A stretch of DNA of 64,000 nt from assembly GCA_021513715.1 (NCBI GenBank), contig CP084167.1, forward strand, positions 450,124-514,123, in the 5' to 3' direction. Numbering within the stretch: position 1 is the first letter of the stretch; every line of letters begins with the position of its first letter. Below, one piece after another: positions 61,142 to 64,000 of this stretch. The position numbers were made by a program, and so were the translations under genes. Below the pieces are notes generated by a model. That model had not been told where the DNA came from, did no database searches, and worked only from the letters and a program-made list of their open reading frames with translations. The DNA comes from Candidatus Heimdallarchaeum endolithica. GTDB lineage: Archaea > Asgardarchaeota > Heimdallarchaeia > Heimdallarchaeales > Heimdallarchaeaceae.

Positions 61142-64000
61142 TCACCTAGTAAAACCAATTGCCATATAAGGATTTTTAGACTTAACAAGTTTTTGCTGGA
61201 ATTGCTTTTTTGTAAAGCTTTTTTTAATACTATCTATCCATAACACAATTTTTTCTTCTGTAATCATATTTCTTTTTATTTGTTTATGTATCTCTCTTAC
61301 GACTTTTTCTGTGTTACTTCCACTTTTGTCTTTTACTTGCTTTAGGATTTCAATAAAACTCTCTATATTTGAATATTTTTGATTCAAAAACTCGGTCTGA
61401 ATCTTATCTTCAATATTTCTTATCATTCTATCTAATGAATCTGTAAAGTAATAAGCATGTGTTTTCTCCTCTAATTCTCTTTTTAGATGTTGCTTAAATT
61501 TCTCTACTTCATCTTTAAATTCGATAGTGAAATGTATTTTTTTATCTACTTCTTTAATGGTAAAATTTTTAATAGAATTTTCGTTAAAAGAGTTACCATC
61601 ACCATAAAAAACAACTAAATTCTTATCGCCATTCAATAAGGTATACATATTGCATGAAGGAATGTTAATTTTATAAATGTCTTCTCTTTTAATATTATAC
61701 TTTTTTATAGCATTTTGTAGTAAAATAAGAATTGGTTTTGTGTATGGAATTGTTGTTTCTAATTTTTCAAATTTTCCTCTCCACTGATCTTTCCTTATGC
61801 TGTTTAAAACATTAAGATATAGTCTTCTATCTTTTTTCCGTCTTTGCTGTAAAAGTTCTTTTTCTCTTTCAAACCATATTCTATATTCAATCCCAACCCA
61901 CTTAATTATATCTTCTATTCTAATTTCTAGCGTTTCTACTAAATTTAATTCTTGATCTATACTATCATCTGGTCTAAAATTGTAGCATCGAATTCTTTTG
62001 GGAGTATCAAGTCTTGTTGCACGGCCAATTCTCTGTATCAATTTTACAGGATTATATGGAATATCAAAATTTACTACTATATCAGCACCACTGATATTGT
62101 AACCTTCAGATAAAGTGTCAGTTGTTACTAAAATTTTAAGTTCATTATCTGAATCATTAAATTTTTCTATTATAGAATTTTTATTTTTTGTTTGAGAATC
62201 AACAAATTTTATAATTGTTGAATCGATCTTATCTTTAAGGAATTCTTTTATAGCTTTTAAGCTATCTTTGTATTCTACAAAAATGAGTATTTTCTTTTTT
62301 ATATGTTTATTTATCAATAACAAAAATTCTTCTAATTTTTTGTCATCAATGAAAAGGATTTTACTATTTGGAATCAAAAATTTTTCTAGTTGTTTTAACT
62401 GTTCATCTATTTTTTTTGTATCTTCTTCTAAATCTTCTAAAATTGTTAAGTGACTTTTTCCTTCTCCAGATTTTATTTTTTCTATGATCTCTCCTAGTTT
62501 TTGTCTAAAATCATACCCAAAGTTAACTTCTATTTCATCCTGTTCATCGATTCTTTCTCTTTCTAATATTGAAATATCTCTTTTTTTTATTGATGTAAGA
62601 ATAAGTTTATTTTTCTTTGATAATCTTTTCAATGTAAGGTAATATGATGTAATATCGCTTTCAAATCTTTTGTATAAAATCCATTTAAAGAACCCGCCTA
62701 GTCTTGTACCTAGTTCTGGTTCTAATATTTTTAAGTGAGCTGCAGTAAGGCTATTTATGAAATCTATGATACCTTCAACAATTTCTTTATACTTTTTATC
62801 TAATTTATATGCAATTTCTCTAACTTCAGGATCTGGTATTTGCCGAATATCTATACCTGATAATTCTTCAATTTCCTTTATATATTCTTCAGAAGTTTTT
62901 ATTGTTTCACGTGTTGATTTTATGAATAACTCACGTTCTATTTCTTCTTGTTTTTTTGAAATTAATTTTTTATCTTCATCAGAGAGGTTTTCATAATCTT
63001 TTTCACTTACTAAATTTAGTATTTCAACCAGATTTCTAACAAGTTTGTCAAGATATGGATTTTGTCCTTTCCTATAGATAAGTTTTATAAGATTAAGAAG
63101 GTCAAAAAGGCTTGTGTTAATAGGAGTGGCTGTTAAAAATAAAACTTTTGCATCTCCATTTTCATCAATAATTTTTTTTAAATTTCTTGTTCTAAATGCA
63201 TCTTCATTTCTATAATTATGAGCTTCATCAATGATTATTAGGTTATATTTTTTTTCTAGAAGACTTATCTTTCCAAATGGTGGTGAATATTTATTGACCT
63301 TTTTATCCTCAAATAATAAGGGGTCTTCTTGAAGGTCTCCCATTGAAACTAGATCAACTTTATCAAAAATTCCAAATTCGCTTAAATATTTTGGCCAGTT
63401 ATCTTTTTGTTCTTTTTTTTCTAAAGCTGATTTTACCAAACCAGCTGGAGCAATAACAAGTATTTTTCCTCCATTTTTGAGGAAATATTCTGCTAGAGCA
63501 CATGCAACATAAGACTTACCTAATCCTACAGAAGAAGTAAGAAAAACTCCACGATAATTCTTCTCTGCAAGAAGGGTTGCACATCTTAAAGTGTCTATGA
63601 TTTGGAATTTTAGCAACCCTTTTTTCTCCCATTTTTCAAAAAGATATTCAGCTTTTAAATATTTAATCAAAAACTTGAAAAATTGTTCTGGCTTTACATA
63701 ATGATACACCTCTTTTAAATATTTACCAAATTTTGATTTCTCTATTCCCTCTAAAAGTATTTCAACAACTTTTAATTTGTCAAATTCTTCTGAACCTCTT
63801 TCCCATAAACTATCAAACCAACTTTCAAGGTACTCAAGATTTTCAGGTTCTGAAATAATCACATTTAATTCAGTATTTCCTATTAATCCACTAGGAGTTA
63901 AGTTTGAAGAACCAATTATCCCAGCTTTATACCTTTCAAGTACATCTCTTGTTTTAATATTTCTAATAAAAAGATAAGCTTTAGAATGCAGTTTTTCTAT
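61142..64000 (-). CDS. PLD-nuclease/SF2-helicase fusion (start beyond window)
   Basis: The open frame continues to the window edge at 64000, so the N-terminus is missing; a GTG at 63862 is internal. The first visible residues LHSKAYLFIRN and later IIGSSNLTPSGLIGNTELN form the HKD motif of a phospholipase-D-type nuclease. An SF2/SNF2-like helicase follows: SSVGLGKSYVACALAEYF (Walker A), IIIDEAHNYRNEDA (DEAH), LFLTATPIN, and the C-terminal LSEGYNISGADIVVNFDIPY with LIQRIGRATRLDTPKR. A C-terminal region of about 250 aa is unrecognised. PLD nucleases cut DNA in some restriction enzymes, and SNF2-like helicases pair with methyltransferases in systems such as DISARM. With the methyltransferase 4 nt downstream this looks like the restriction half of a defence module. 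Confidence 0.85.
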   Translation of the reverse strand: MEKLHSKAYLFIRNIKTRDVLERYKAGIIGSSNLTPSGLIGNTELNVIISEPENLEYLESWFDSLWERGSEEFDKLKVVEILLEGIEKSKFGKYLKEVYHYVKPEQFFKFLIKYLKAEYLFEKWEKKGLLKFQIIDTLRCATLLAEKNYRGVFLTSSVGLGKSYVACALAEYFLKNGGKILVIAPAGLVKSALEKKEQKDNWPKYLSEFGIFDKVDLVSMGDLQEDPLLFEDKKVNKYSPPFGKISLLEKKYNLIIIDEAHNYRNEDAFRTRNLKKIIDENGDAKVLFLTATPINTSLFDLLNLIKLIYRKGQNPYLDKLVRNLVEILNLVSEKDYENLSDEDKKLISKKQEEIERELFIKSTRETIKTSEEYIKEIEELSGIDIRQIPDPEVREIAYKLDKKYKEIVEGIIDFINSLTAAHLKILEPELGTRLGGFFKWILYKRFESDITSYYLTLKRLSKKNKLILTSIKKRDISILERERIDEQDEIEVNFGYDFRQKLGEIIEKIKSGEGKSHLTILEDLEEDTKKIDEQLKQLEKFLIPNSKILFIDDKKLEEFLLLINKHIKKKILIFVEYKDSLKAIKEFLKDKIDSTIIKFVDSQTKNKNSIIEKFNDSDNELKILVTTDTLSEGYNISGADIVVNFDIPYNPVKLIQRIGRATRLDTPKRIRCYNFRPDDSIDQELNLVETLEIRIEDIIKWVGIEYRIWFEREKELLQQRRKKDRRLYLNVLNSIRKDQWRGKFEKLETTIPYTKPILILLQNAIKKYNIKREDIYKINIPSCNMYTLLNGDKNLVVFYGDGNSFNENSIKNFTIKEVDKKIHFTIEFKDEVEKFKQHLKRELEEKTHAYYFTDSLDRMIRNIEDKIQTEFLNQKYSNIESFIEILKQVKDKSGSNTEKVVREIHKQIKRNMITEEKIVLWIDSIKKSFTKKQFQQKLVKSKNPYMAIGFTR

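Noticed and set aside
63862-63862. GTG at 63862 as the start of the helicase gene
   Set aside because: The frame stays open to the window edge and upstream codons encode a PLD HKD motif, so this codon is internal.
1-64000. tRNA or rRNA genes
   Set aside because: I looked for the T-loop type sequence and GC-rich stems in the gaps and saw none; a covariance search would decide.

Overview
The window looks like a piece of a low-GC (about 30% by eye) archaeal chromosome. The evidence is a nurA-herA-mre11-rad50 gene cluster, TATA/BRE-like promoters 25-50 nt ahead of start codons, GGTGA/AGGTGA ribosome binding sites, TTG and GTG starts, a geranylgeranyl-reductase-family flavoprotein and a VIT/CCC1-like transporter of archaeal type. 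Roadblock/longin-like and leucine-rich-repeat small proteins beside giant surface proteins suggest an Asgard archaeon (Loki/Heimdall-like). That placement is inference: no rRNA or tRNA gene was seen.

Layout. 0.4-12 kb: a giant calcium-repeat surface protein, two paralogous alpha/beta hydrolases with a cysteine nucleophile, and a second giant surface protein. 12-20 kb: Cys-rich membrane protein, MFS transporter, membrane-anchored winged-helix regulator, surface protein with an unusual helically phased promoter region, an unknown gene, flavoprotein, VIT-like transporter. 20-28 kb: the end-resection operon plus a coiled-coil gene. 28-34 kb: K+-independent-type proton pyrophosphatase, a two-gene operon (helical protein plus LRR protein), msrB, trmO, roadblock-like protein. 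34-39.7 kb: a disturbed region with a duplicated and internally inverted CopB-type P-ATPase gene, an exported caspase-like protease with a membrane partner, and a decayed IS5-like element. 40-49 kb: PKD surface protein, a double-length UvrA (1925 aa, four ATPase cassettes), a coiled-coil protein, a stand-alone receiver domain. 49-56 kb: a third giant surface protein and the wreck of a fourth. 56.4-64 kb: a nucleotidyltransferase antitoxin with a broken HEPN partner, a methyltransferase remnant, and a two-gene methyltransferase / PLD-helicase defence module that runs off the window end.

The strongest candidate for an undescribed system is a protein family spread over the window. Three giant surface proteins (beta-propeller, calcium repeats, one membrane helix) and two soluble helical proteins end in the same signature, IDxLLxxYxxWxxxGxGKK. 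In four of the five it is preceded by a PCI-like winged-helix module. The LRR protein ends in a related module without the GKK tail, and a broken copy lies at 49.0 kb. This reads as a surface-to-cytoplasm adaptor or signalling set with a shared docking tail. The function is inference; the shared sequence is seen directly. Second-ranked observations are the fused UvrA, the exact CATG-to-CATG inversion inside the P-ATPase gene, the exported caspase-like protein between direct repeats, and the phased GTTT array ahead of the surface-protein gene at 15.7 kb.
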